DNA from: Candidatus Sumerlaeota bacterium
GTDB lineage: Bacteria > Sumerlaeota > Sumerlaeia > SLMS01
Direction: 5' to 3'
Assembly (NCBI GenBank): GCA_020850785.1
Contig: JADZDZ010000009.1
Coordinates: 1-9,713, forward strand
DNA length: 9,713 bases
The notes beneath the pieces were generated by a model. That model saw only the letters and a list, made by a program, of their open reading frames with translations. It was not told where the DNA came from and searched no databases. Of the stretch, positions 1 through 6,535 are shown piece after piece. Numbering within the stretch: the stretch's first letter is position 1; the number at the start of each line of letters is the position of its first letter. The position numbers were made by a program, and so were the translations under genes.

Positions 1-513
1 CCGGTAGCGGGAAAGGAATCGGAACAATCCGAACGCCGTGCGGGGTTTCAGCCCCAGCGTTTCGTAGAGCGGCATCCATTCGCGAAACCAGGTGGGGTCG
101 ATTTCGATCACGTTGCCCATGTCGTAGCGGAAATAGAGGCGGCTCGCATCGAAGAGGAATTTTTCCTCGTTCAATATCCGCACCGTGTCGCGGTTCACAT
201 GGTGCATCGGCGCGCGAAATCCGTGGGTGGGGCGTTGGATGCAGTCCTCCACACAGTGCTTTCCGCCCAGAATTTCGGATCGCTGGCGCGCGAGAGAAAG
301 CGTTCGCAGGTTCGGATGTGTCATTGTGTGGCTTTCCGTCTGGAACCGGGATGCGATGTCGCGCACCAGTTGTGGGAAGGCCTTCACGGTTTCGCCGACG
401 AAGAAGAAGTTCGCATCCACCCCGCACTCGGTGAGGACGTTGAAAATGCGCATCAACTCGCGCTCCGTCCCTTCACAGTCGCAGCACAGGATGATATTGC
501 GATCAGATGCCAT
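1..513 (-). CDS. Polysaccharide deacetylase (NodB-like, CE4 superfamily), partial
   Basis: The first 171 residues of a protein that runs off the left edge of the window. Enzymes of this family remove N- or O-acetyl groups from cell-wall or capsular/exopolysaccharides using a metal held by an Asp and two His. Seen here: a first beta-strand ending in C-D12-C-E14-G15, the position of the usual TFDDG motif; NFFFVG at 35-40, the usual ATFFVVG strand; SHTMTHPNL at 61-69 with metal-ligand candidates H62 and H66; and GFRAP at 98-102, the RxP motif 3. There is no signal peptide, so the product looks cytoplasmic. The ATG at 513 lies 7 bp after the serS stop codon with no clear Shine-Dalgarno, so translation is probably coupled to serS. 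Motif 1 is unusual (DxEG rather than DDG). The family is fairly certain; the substrate is unknown. Confidence 0.82.
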   Translation of the reverse strand, partial: MASDRNIILCCDCEGTERELMRIFNVLTECGVDANFFFVGETVKAFPQLVRDIASRFQTESHTMTHPNLRTLSLARQRSEILGGKHCVEDCIQRPTHGFRAPMHHVNRDTVRILNEEKFLFDASRLYFRYDMGNVIEIDPTWFREWMPLYETLGLKPRTAFGLFRFLSRYR

Positions 514-520
514 GCGAGGA

Positions 521-1801
521 TCAGCCGCCGGGCCGCAGTTCGTTGACACCCAGCCGGTCGCGCAGCACCGCCGGCACCTCCACGCTGCCGTCCGCGCGCT
601 GGTAATTTTCCAGCAGCGCAATCACAAGTCGCGGCAGCGCGAGGCCGCTTCCGTTCAGCGTGTGCACAAGGGCGGGCCTCCCACCCTTCTCCGCGCGATA
701 CTTGATGTTCGCACGCCGCGCCTGAAACGCCTCGAAGTTCGAGCAGCTCGAAACCTCCAGCCAGGTGTTCATTCCCGGCGCCCACAATTCCAGATCATAG
801 CACTTCGCCGCGCCAAAGCCGATGTCCGCTGTGCACAGTTCCAACACGCGATAGTGCAACCCAAGCTGCTTCAGCAAGTCCTCCGCGTGGCCCACGAGCT
901 TCTCGTGCGTGGCGGCGCTCTCCTCCGGCCGCGTGATGTGAACCAGTTCCACCTTGTGAAACTGATGCACACGTGAAATGCCGCGATTTTCGCGCCCTGC
1001 GGCACCCGCCTCCCGCCGGAAGCAGGGGGTGTGTGCGCAGTACGCGAGGGGGAGTTGCTCCGGCTCCAGAATCTCATTCGCCAGAAGGTTCGTCACCGGC
1101 ACTTCCGCCGTGGGAATCAGGTAAAGTTTGTCCTCCGGGATCGTGAAGAGCTGATCGGCGAACTTGGGGAGCTGCGACGTGCCCCGCAGTGCATCGGCGC
1201 CCACGACGTAGGGGACGGAAAATTCCGTGTAGCCGTTCTTTTCCGTGTGAGTGTCCAGCATCCAGGAAATCAGCGCGCGTTCCAGCTTCGCGCCGATGCC
1301 CTTCAGCACATAAAATCCCGACCCGGAAATTTTCGCCCCGCGCGGAAGGTCCAAAATGTCGAGCGCCTCGCCGATTTCCCAGTGGGGCTTTGGCGCGAAG
1401 TCAAACTTGCGCGCCTCCCCGTGCGTGCGGCGCACCACGTTGTCGTGCTCGCTTTTTCCGACGGGGGCGCTGTCGGCGGGCAGGTTCGGGATGCCAAGCA
1501 TCACGTCATCCAGAGCCGCCTCCACCTGCGCCAGTTCGGCATCGGCGGCGGCGATTTCCTCCCCGATCTTCCGCGACTCCTCCTTCAACTCCTCGATCGG
1601 TTCCTTCGCCTTTGCGCGCTGCGGTATCAGCTTGCTGATTTCGTTGCGGCGTGCCTTGCCCGCCTCCGCGCGTTGCACAAGGGCGCGACGCTTTTCATCC
1701 AGCGCCAGCACGTCGTCCACGACGGTGCCATCCAGCCCGCGGGAACGCAGCTTCCCCCGCACGTGATCTGGCGCATCGCGAAAAAGACGGATGTCAAGCA
1801 T
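521..1801 (-). CDS. serS: Seryl-tRNA synthetase
   Basis: Class II aminoacyl-tRNA synthetase that charges tRNA-Ser (and tRNA-Sec where present) with serine in the cytoplasm. At 426 residues it has the normal family length. Residues 1 to about 110 form the N-terminal tRNA-binding arm, with a charged, heptad-like helical stretch at about 30-100. The catalytic core follows: LIPTAEVPVTN at 228-238 (the TxE serine-binding motif), motif 2 at about 260-285 with CFRREAG and RVHQFHKVE, SSCSNFEAFQARR at 351-363, and motif 3 at 380-400 with TLNGSGLALPR. All expected key residues are present and there is no truncation. The ATG at 1801 gives the canonical MLDIRLFRD start; the Shine-Dalgarno is weak. The polysaccharide deacetylase follows 7 bp downstream on the same strand. 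Confidence 0.98.
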   Translation of the reverse strand: MLDIRLFRDAPDHVRGKLRSRGLDGTVVDDVLALDEKRRALVQRAEAGKARRNEISKLIPQRAKAKEPIEELKEESRKIGEEIAAADAELAQVEAALDDVMLGIPNLPADSAPVGKSEHDNVVRRTHGEARKFDFAPKPHWEIGEALDILDLPRGAKISGSGFYVLKGIGAKLERALISWMLDTHTEKNGYTEFSVPYVVGADALRGTSQLPKFADQLFTIPEDKLYLIPTAEVPVTNLLANEILEPEQLPLAYCAHTPCFRREAGAAGRENRGISRVHQFHKVELVHITRPEESAATHEKLVGHAEDLLKQLGLHYRVLELCTADIGFGAAKCYDLELWAPGMNTWLEVSSCSNFEAFQARRANIKYRAEKGGRPALVHTLNGSGLALPRLVIALLENYQRADGSVEVPAVLRDRLGVNELRPGG

Positions 1802-1841
1802 CTGCAGCGGTCAACCTTTTGGACAATGAAAGAGAAAGGTA

Positions 1842-1863
1842 TCCCCACCGGTGACGGTGGGGA
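1842..1863 (-). terminator. Candidate intrinsic terminator or hairpin between the beta-propeller gene and serS
   Basis: Perfect inverted repeat with 8-bp arms (TCCCCACC at 1842-1849, GGTGGGGA at 1856-1863) and a 6-nt loop. It lies 46 bp past the stop codon of the upstream minus-strand gene and about 40 bp before serS. On the minus strand it is followed by a pyrimidine-rich tract (TACCTTTCTCTTT) rather than a clean T run, so it may be a weak terminator or an RNA-stability hairpin that separates the two transcription units. Confidence 0.4.
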
Positions 1864-1908
1864 GGTCAAGGGTCCTTCGATTTTTTGAAGCGTGACTGCC
1901 TGCGAAAG

Positions 1909-3633
1909 TTACTGCAGGATCAGGTACTCGATGTCGGTCGCGTCGATCACGGTGTCGTGATTCACGTCCGCGCCGAGGCCCAATTTGTGGATACCCAGCA
2001 GGTGGTTGGCAATGTCCAGGCGGCCCTGCGATCCCAGAGGGACCTTGCCGATGGGCTGCTGCGTGTAGCCGCCCGCCATGATGTCCAGTTGGATCAACTG
2101 CGGCTGGTAGCTGAGCACGTTGTTCAGGCGGAAGCGTTGGATTTGCGTCTTGCGTGCCGTGGAAACATTCGCGCCGTTTGGAATGTTGAAGCCGAAGAAG
2201 CCATCGGCGGAGGCAACTGTCAGATCGTAGCGAATCGATGAGCCGCCCGCCACATAGGGAGTGAAACCCACCAGCGCTGTCATCGAACGCTGGCGATCGC
2301 TGCCGGTCTGAAAGGAAACCGTGGAGTTGAGGACGGAGTGACCGCTGATGCGGTAGAATCCGGAGGTCGTTTCCAGCGGCTGGTACGTTCCGCTGATCAG
2401 CGCCGTTCCATCGGTGCCGGAAACGCTGCCGAAATAGTACCAGTTCGCTTCCGGTTCCAGCATGCCGTTCAGCAGGACGTAGTTGTCATTGGAGGGCGTG
2501 AGCGTGCGAATCGGAGCGCCATCCTCGTCCTCGAAGCGCGTCGTGCCCGCCGCCTGAATCATTGTCGATCCGTGGCCGGAACGATAGACGGAAAGCAGCG
2601 GGGGAAACGTTACCTGCGTGGCCGCCGGCGTCACCGTCAGGCGCGGGTTGCCGTCCGCCGTGAGCGTATTCGTCGCGGTGTCGAACTTGTAGATGTTGAA
2701 GGGATCATTCAGCGTCACCTGCGATCCAAGGAGCTCGCCGGAAAATCCTGCGTAGCCGGAAAAGATGTAAAGCAGCGCGTCGCTGTCGATCGTGTCCTCA
2801 GGATCGCCGGGGGGCTGCGCCACTGTATAGACAGCGCCCGCCTTCAGGATGAAAGAGCAACTGGTGAAGGGAATCGTCTTGATGGCGCCAAAAGCACCGG
2901 GGCCCTGCGTGGGTGAGGGAACCGGCACGGAGGCAATCACGAACGGTTCGATAGCCGTGAGATCAACCACATGCACCTGCGGCTGAACCGTCACGGAAAC
3001 GCCGTCGGACACCTGGTTCGTGCAGTAGTAGGCACGCGTTCCGTTCTTGTTGATCCACGCGGAGCTTGGGGCGCCGGGCGTTGTGATGAACACCCGCGAT
3101 GCCAGGTCCAGCGTTCCGCGATCCGGGCCGCTGGAAACCGTACTCCAAATGTAGACCCTGTTGAACTGCGCCTCCGTTACGATCACCGCGTTGTTCGCGG
3201 GCGAAATCGTAATGCCGGTTGGTCTCACCGCATTTATGCCGTTAACGCTTGGCAGTTGAATCTTTTGCAGCGTCGTCGGTGTGCCGTCGCCGATTTCAAG
3301 CTCCCGATGCACCTCGTTGGCGTTGAAGACATAGACGAATCCGTCGCGCGAAACGCCCGGTTTCTCCGCGCCGCCCACCGCGAGATAGGCGTATGTGCCG
3401 TCGGGCGAAAACGTCGGTGGCAGCGGATCAACCTCTGCCGATTCCGTGGTGAACTGGAAGCCGTTCGTAGGTCCGGCGGTTGCATTCGTGTGCAGGTTCA
3501 CAATCGCGATGCGATTGCCCGATTGGGGGCTGTCCGTGGATGAGCCGGGAAGCCAGCCATAGTAGTGGGCGAAGGCACCGGGGGTCGCGCCCAGAAGCAG
3601 TGCCACGGCAGAGAAACGGAAAAAACGACGCAT
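1909..3633 (-). CDS. Secreted beta-propeller-like protein with C-terminal dockerin-like calcium loop
   Basis: A 574-residue exported protein of unknown specific function. The frame stays open to 3834, but I chose the internal ATG at 3633. It is preceded by AAAGG at a suitable distance and begins with a textbook signal peptide (MRRFF, hydrophobic AVALLLGA core, cleavage likely after AFA at residue 22). Residues from about 30 to 260 contain YVTN/beta-propeller-like strands: FSPDGTYAYLAVGG with VYVFN, ISPANNAVIVTE with VYIWS, and NKNGTRAYYCTN with VHVVDL. The region from about 260 to 520 is beta-rich and unassigned. The last 21 residues hold a DxNxDxxxDxxD loop (D556, N558, D560, D564, D567) after LDIANHLLGI, which resembles half of a type I dockerin. 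I infer an extracellular or surface-attached carbohydrate- or protein-binding role. An unusually structured leader precedes it. Confidence 0.8.
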   Translation of the reverse strand: MRRFFRFSAVALLLGATPGAFAHYYGWLPGSSTDSPQSGNRIAIVNLHTNATAGPTNGFQFTTESAEVDPLPPTFSPDGTYAYLAVGGAEKPGVSRDGFVYVFNANEVHRELEIGDGTPTTLQKIQLPSVNGINAVRPTGITISPANNAVIVTEAQFNRVYIWSTVSSGPDRGTLDLASRVFITTPGAPSSAWINKNGTRAYYCTNQVSDGVSVTVQPQVHVVDLTAIEPFVIASVPVPSPTQGPGAFGAIKTIPFTSCSFILKAGAVYTVAQPPGDPEDTIDSDALLYIFSGYAGFSGELLGSQVTLNDPFNIYKFDTATNTLTADGNPRLTVTPAATQVTFPPLLSVYRSGHGSTMIQAAGTTRFEDEDGAPIRTLTPSNDNYVLLNGMLEPEANWYYFGSVSGTDGTALISGTYQPLETTSGFYRISGHSVLNSTVSFQTGSDRQRSMTALVGFTPYVAGGSSIRYDLTVASADGFFGFNIPNGANVSTARKTQIQRFRLNNVLSYQPQLIQLDIMAGGYTQQPIGKVPLGSQGRLDIANHLLGIHKLGLGADVNHDTVIDATDIEYLILQ

Positions 3634-3663
3634 GAACAAAAACCTTTCAGTGGTGAGAAAACT

Positions 3664-3839
3664 ACCATCACGGATGGTCGGATTCCAGCAGGAGCCAGAA
3701 CCAAGCCATTGCCAGCCTTCTGTGCCCGAAACGGGTCCTCTGGCAACAGGTATCGGCCGCGCTGCGATTTCCCCTTGCGTGACGAGGGAGGCCTGTGGAC
3801 CCTTCGCGTCCCTCGCGGCGGTAGCCTCTGCCACCCGCC
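3664..3839 (-). promoter_or_regulatory. Structured 5' leader of the beta-propeller gene; possible cis-regulatory RNA
   Basis: Four inverted repeats lie between the ATG at 3633 and the tRNA gene: (A) 3817-3825 with 3830-3839, 9 bp with one bulge and a 4-nt loop; (B) 3782-3789 with 3809-3816, 8 bp and directly adjacent to A; (C) 3709-3715 with 3740-3746, 7 bp, enclosing CCCG-AAA-CGGG at 3725-3735; (D) 3664-3669 with 3673-3678, a perfect 6-bp palindrome with a 3-nt spacer. The only imperfect pairs in A and B are G-U if the RNA is read from the minus strand but A-C if read from the plus strand, which favours a minus-strand transcript. Element D could instead be a protein operator. No clear -35/-10 pair was found. 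Regulatory function is inferred. Confidence 0.4.
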
Positions 3840-3849
3840 CGGTTTTTGT

Positions 3850-3925
3850 GCCTCGTTAGCTCAATTGGTAGAGCAGCAGACTCTTAATCTGTTGGTTCAT
3901 GGTTCGAGTCCATGACGGGGCACCA
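3850..3925 (+). tRNA. tRNA-Lys (anticodon CTT)
   Basis: A complete 76-nt cloverleaf. The acceptor stem is GCCTCGT with ACGGGGC (7 pairs including two G-U), the D-stem is GCTC/GAGC, the anticodon stem is GCAGA/TCTGT, and the loop CTCTTAA places CTT at 3883-3885, which reads AAG lysine codons. The T-stem is CATGG/CCATG with the loop TTCGAGT. The discriminator is A3922 and the CCA end is encoded (3923-3925). It stands alone, divergent from the beta-propeller gene and upstream of accB. No clear promoter is visible. Confidence 0.97.
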
Positions 3926-3982
3926 TTCGGATTCCTTTAACAGCCTGCCTGATTTCCATTTTCGCGGATTCGCCGTCCCCGT

Positions 3983-4026
3983 GGGCGGTTGGCACGGGCA
4001 AAAAACCCGCTTGCCCCAAGCCGCCC
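3983..4026. repeat. Strong imperfect hairpin upstream of accB (REP-like copy 1)
   Basis: The arms GGGCGGTTGG (3983-3992) and CCAAGCCGCCC (4016-4026) pair over 10 bp with one bulged G. Inside them a second stem CGGG (3995-3998) pairs with CCCG (4006-4009) across an A-rich loop. No T tract follows on either strand, so it is not a standard terminator. Its sequences TGGCACGGGC and AAGCCGCC recur in the hairpin at 6054-6078, which suggests a dispersed intergenic element. The rest of 3926-4148 holds only a weaker related hairpin at 4093-4106 and the short leader ORF. Confidence 0.55.
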
Positions 4027-4121
4027 AAAGCCAAACGCTGCGCCACTTGTCCTTTTCATGGGAAGATGTCTGCCGGGCCGGGGATTGCGGGGCACGGAAG
4101 CCTGTGGATTCAGGACCTACG

Positions 4122-4145
4122 ATGAAATTCTGCCGAGAGGCTTGA
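4122..4145 (+). other. Possible 7-codon leader ORF before accB
   Basis: An ATG at 4122, preceded at a 6-nt distance by AGGA (4112-4115), opens a reading frame of seven codons (MKFCREA) that stops at 4145, 3 nt before the accB ATG. The accB Shine-Dalgarno (GAGAGG, 4135-4140) lies inside this mini-ORF, so its translation could influence accB initiation. A frame this short arises easily by chance, and nothing else supports it. Confidence 0.2.
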
Positions 4146-4148
4146 TTG

Positions 4149-4676
4149 ATGGCCGGTAAAAAATCAGAGGCGATCCCCGCAGGCGGCATGAGCCGCGAGG
4201 ATATTGAACGCCTGATCGATGTGATTCACCAGAAGGGCATCGAGGAGTTCGAGCTGGAGCAGGGCGGCATTCGCGTCCGCATCGTGGCGGCCAGGAAGAA
4301 TCTGGCGGCGCCGGCGGTGATTCATTCGGCCGCGCACGCCCTTCCCCAGGTGATTCATCAAGCACCGGCTCCCGCCCCCATCGTGGGCACGTCGTCCACG
4401 CCCGCAGCGGCCGCCCCCGCAGCGGAGGATGCGAACCTGACACCGGTGACGTCGCCGATGGTGGGAACGTTCTACCGCGCTTCCTCGCCGACGGCGAAGC
4501 CGTTCGCGGAAGTTGGCGACAAGGTGAGCGAAGACACGGTGCTTTGCATCATCGAGGCGATGAAGCTGATGAATGAGATCAAGGCGGAGACGCGCGGGAC
4601 GATCCGGAAGATTTTGGTGCAGAACGCGCAGCCGGTGGAATATGGCCAGCCGTTGTTTCTGATCGATCCGGGCTGA
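4149..4676 (+). CDS. accB: Biotin carboxyl carrier protein of acetyl-CoA carboxylase
   Basis: Carries the biotin that AccC carboxylates and the carboxyltransferase uses to make malonyl-CoA, the first committed step of fatty-acid synthesis; cytoplasmic. The product has 175 residues, a normal length. The N-terminal part (about 14-50: SREDIERLIDVIHQKGIEEFELEQGG) is the typical AccB helix-strand segment. An Ala/Pro-rich linker follows at about 53-96, and the biotinyl/lipoyl domain spans about 98-175. The biotin attachment motif EAMKLMNEI is intact, with K139 as the biotinylated lysine, and SPMVGTFYRASSP is the usual domain opening. GAGAGG at 4135-4140 sits 8 nt before the ATG. An adjacent in-frame TTG at 4146 is a possible but less likely start. 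It is the first gene of the accBC operon, 14 nt before accC. Confidence 0.97.
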   Translation: MAGKKSEAIPAGGMSREDIERLIDVIHQKGIEEFELEQGGIRVRIVAARKNLAAPAVIHSAAHALPQVIHQAPAPAPIVGTSSTPAAAAPAAEDANLTPVTSPMVGTFYRASSPTAKPFAEVGDKVSEDTVLCIIEAMKLMNEIKAETRGTIRKILVQNAQPVEYGQPLFLIDPG

Positions 4677-4690
4677 CGCGCGCCAATTCC

Positions 4691-6031
4691 ATGTTCCGTA
4701 AAGTCCTAGTAGCGAATCGAGGCGAGATTGCCCTCCGCGTCATCCGCGCGTGCCGGGAACTCGGCATCGCAACCGTTGCCGTCTACAGCGAGGCGGACAA
4801 GTACTCATTGCACGTTCATGCGGCGGATGAGGCGATCTGCATCGGCCCCGCGCCGGGATCGCAGAGCTACCTGAACGTCGCGCGCATCATCAGCGCTGCG
4901 GAAGTGACGGGCGCGGACGCGATTCATCCGGGCTACGGCTTCCTCGCGGAAAACGCGCGCTTTGCGGAGATTTGCGCCGATTGCAATATCACATTCATCG
5001 GGCCGAGCGCGGAAGCGATCCGCAAGATGGGCGACAAGAACATCGCGAAGAAAACCGCGAAGGATGCGGGCTGTCCAACGGTGCCGGGCTCCGATGGCGC
5101 GCTGGAAAGCGCGGAGCAGGGAATCGCGCTGGCCGCGAAGATGGGCTACCCGGTGATGATCAAGGCGTCGGCGGGCGGCGGCGGCAAGGGCATGCGCATG
5201 GTGGCGGAGGAGCGACTGTTCAAGTCGAGCTTTGAGACCGCCGCAGCGGAAGCGCAGAGCGCCTTCAGCAATCCGGAAGTGTACCTTGAGAAGTGCATCA
5301 TTCGTCCGAAGCACGTGGAGATTCAGGTGCTCGGCGATCGCCACGGAAACATCATCCATCTTGGCGAGCGCGATTGTTCCGTGCAGCGCCGCCACCAGAA
5401 GCTGATTGAGGAGGCGCCGTGTCCGGTGCTGACGCAGGAGCTTCGCGACAAGATGGGCGAGGCGGCGATTCGTGCCGCGCGCGCGGTGAATTACGTCGGC
5501 GCGGGAACCATCGAGTTCCTGCTCGACAAGGACAAAAATTTCTACTTCATGGAAATGAACACGCGCGTGCAGGTGGAACATCCGATCACGGAGGAAATCA
5601 CCGGCGTCGATATCGTGCGGGAACAAATCCTCGTGGCCGCGGGCGAGAAGCTGAGCGTGAAGCAGGCAGACGTGCGCTGGAAGGGGCCTTCGATCGAGTG
5701 CCGCATCAACGCGGAGGACCCGGCAAAAAACTTCATCCCAAGTCCGGGAAAGATCATCGCCTACGTGCCGCCCGGCGGCATCGGCGTCCGCATCGATTCC
5801 GCCGCCTATCAGGATTACGTGATCCCGCCGTTCTACGATTCGATGATTGCGAAGCTGATCGTTCATGCCGACACGCGCGAGGCGGCCATTGCGCGCATGA
5901 AGCGGGCGCTTCGCGAATTCGTCGTTGATGGCGTGAAGTCCACGATCCCCTTCCATCTGGAAGTAATGGACAACGAACTGTTCAAAAAGGGGACTTTCGG
6001 AACGGATTTCCTTGAAGTCTGGAAAAAATAG
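4691..6031 (+). CDS. accC: Biotin carboxylase subunit of acetyl-CoA carboxylase
   Basis: An ATP-grasp enzyme that carboxylates biotin on AccB using bicarbonate and ATP. Its 446 residues match the family length. The N-terminal domain contains FRKVLVANRGEIALR and GYGFLAENA. The ATP-grasp centre contains K116 (GDKNIAK), K158 followed by the glycine-rich loop ASAGGGGKGM, and ERDCSVQRRHQKLIEEAP at about 226-243. The catalytic segment FMEMNTRVQVEHPITE gives E288, N290 and R292 at the same numbers as in the E. coli enzyme. No key residue is missing. The start is fixed by the conserved N-terminus; no strong Shine-Dalgarno is visible, so translation is probably coupled to accB 14 nt upstream. The Asp23-family gene follows after 66 bp containing a hairpin. 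Confidence 0.98.
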   Translation: MFRKVLVANRGEIALRVIRACRELGIATVAVYSEADKYSLHVHAADEAICIGPAPGSQSYLNVARIISAAEVTGADAIHPGYGFLAENARFAEICADCNITFIGPSAEAIRKMGDKNIAKKTAKDAGCPTVPGSDGALESAEQGIALAAKMGYPVMIKASAGGGGKGMRMVAEERLFKSSFETAAAEAQSAFSNPEVYLEKCIIRPKHVEIQVLGDRHGNIIHLGERDCSVQRRHQKLIEEAPCPVLTQELRDKMGEAAIRAARAVNYVGAGTIEFLLDKDKNFYFMEMNTRVQVEHPITEEITGVDIVREQILVAAGEKLSVKQADVRWKGPSIECRINAEDPAKNFIPSPGKIIAYVPPGGIGVRIDSAAYQDYVIPPFYDSMIAKLIVHADTREAAIARMKRALREFVVDGVKSTIPFHLEVMDNELFKKGTFGTDFLEVWKK

Positions 6032-6053
6032 GCCGACAACGGTCTTGAGCAAA

Positions 6054-6078
6054 CGGTGGCACGGGCTTGAAGCCGCCG
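6054..6078 (+). repeat. Hairpin in the accC to asp23 spacer (REP-like copy 2)
   Basis: CGGTGGC (6054-6060) pairs with GCCGCCG (6072-6078) over 7 bp, including one U-G pair on the plus strand, across an 11-nt loop. It ends 4 nt before the AGGAG Shine-Dalgarno (6083-6087) of the next gene. It shares TGGCACGGGC and AAGCCGCC with the hairpin at 3983-4026. It could stabilise the accBC part of the transcript or tune downstream translation. Confidence 0.45.
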
Positions 6079-6097
6079 GGATAGGAGACGAAGCGTC

Positions 6098-6505
6098 ATG
6101 GCGGAAATGGTTCGCGGAGCAACACTGGAGGGGTATTCGCCCTTCAACATGCCGGGCACGCTGGGGAATATCCTGATTCACCCGGACGTCATCGCGCGCA
6201 TTGCGGGCATGGCCGCTGCGGAAGTGGAGGGCGTCAGCCTTGGGCCGCGTTTCTCCTTCGCGGACATTCTTCCCGGCAAGGAACCGGTGCGCGGCTTGAC
6301 GGTGGAGCAGACGGAGTCTGGTTCCTACCGAATCGTGTGCGAGGTGAAAATGGCCTACAAGACGCCGATGCGCGAGCGCGCGGAGGAACTGCAGCGCCAC
6401 GTGAAGGAAACAGTGGAGCGCATGGCGAGCCTTGAGCTGGAATCGGTGGACATCCGCATCGTCGATATCTTCGTCGAGAAGGAAAAGAAGGACGACGAAG
6501 GGTAG
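6098..6505 (+). CDS. Asp23/Gls24 family envelope-stress protein (YqhY-like)
   Basis: A small soluble cytoplasmic protein of 135 residues, normal for the family. In Gram-positive bacteria, relatives bind the membrane through AmaP or, as Bacillus YqhY, are encoded with accBC and affect acetyl-CoA carboxylase activity. Seen here: GNILIHPDVIARIAGMAAAEVEGV at about 23-46, the characteristic strand-helix opening; a GVSLG turn; a central strand GSYRIVCEVKMAYKTP at 75-90; an amphipathic helix RERAEELQRHVKETVERMA; and the closing strand VDIRIVDIFVE. A charged tail (KEKKDDEG) follows. AGGAG at 6083-6087 supports the ATG at 6098. The position after accBC argues for a YqhY-type role, while the AmaP-like gene 30 bp downstream argues for membrane anchoring. 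The family is firm and the exact role is inferred. Confidence 0.88.
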   Translation: MAEMVRGATLEGYSPFNMPGTLGNILIHPDVIARIAGMAAAEVEGVSLGPRFSFADILPGKEPVRGLTVEQTESGSYRIVCEVKMAYKTPMRERAEELQRHVKETVERMASLELESVDIRIVDIFVEKEKKDDEG

Positions 6506-6535
6506 TAATTCCACTCCTCCCGCAAGGCCCCGATT

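Noticed and set aside
1031..1888. A 285-codon plus-strand frame opposite serS
   Set aside because: serS on the other strand has every family motif; this frame is a compositional shadow.
2338..3543. Two plus-strand frames (192 and 190 codons) opposite the beta-propeller gene
   Set aside because: They are Arg-rich with no motifs, and the minus-strand frame has a signal peptide and repeat structure.
3634..3834. Extension of the beta-propeller ORF by 67 residues to an upstream ATG at 3834
   Set aside because: It would bury a clear signal peptide inside the protein. The internal ATG at 3633 has a ribosome-binding site, and the upstream stretch is rich in inverted repeats.
3926..4148. A 77-codon frame (ending at 4145) and other short frames between the tRNA and accB
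   Set aside because: The frame starts inside the tRNA gene and shows no domain or coding character; only the last seven codons have a plausible ribosome-binding site.
4805..6514. A 569-codon open frame on the minus strand antisense to accC and the asp23-family gene
   Set aside because: It lies opposite two unmistakable genes. Its composition is Arg/His/Ala/Leu-rich as expected for a high-GC shadow frame, and it has no recognisable domain.
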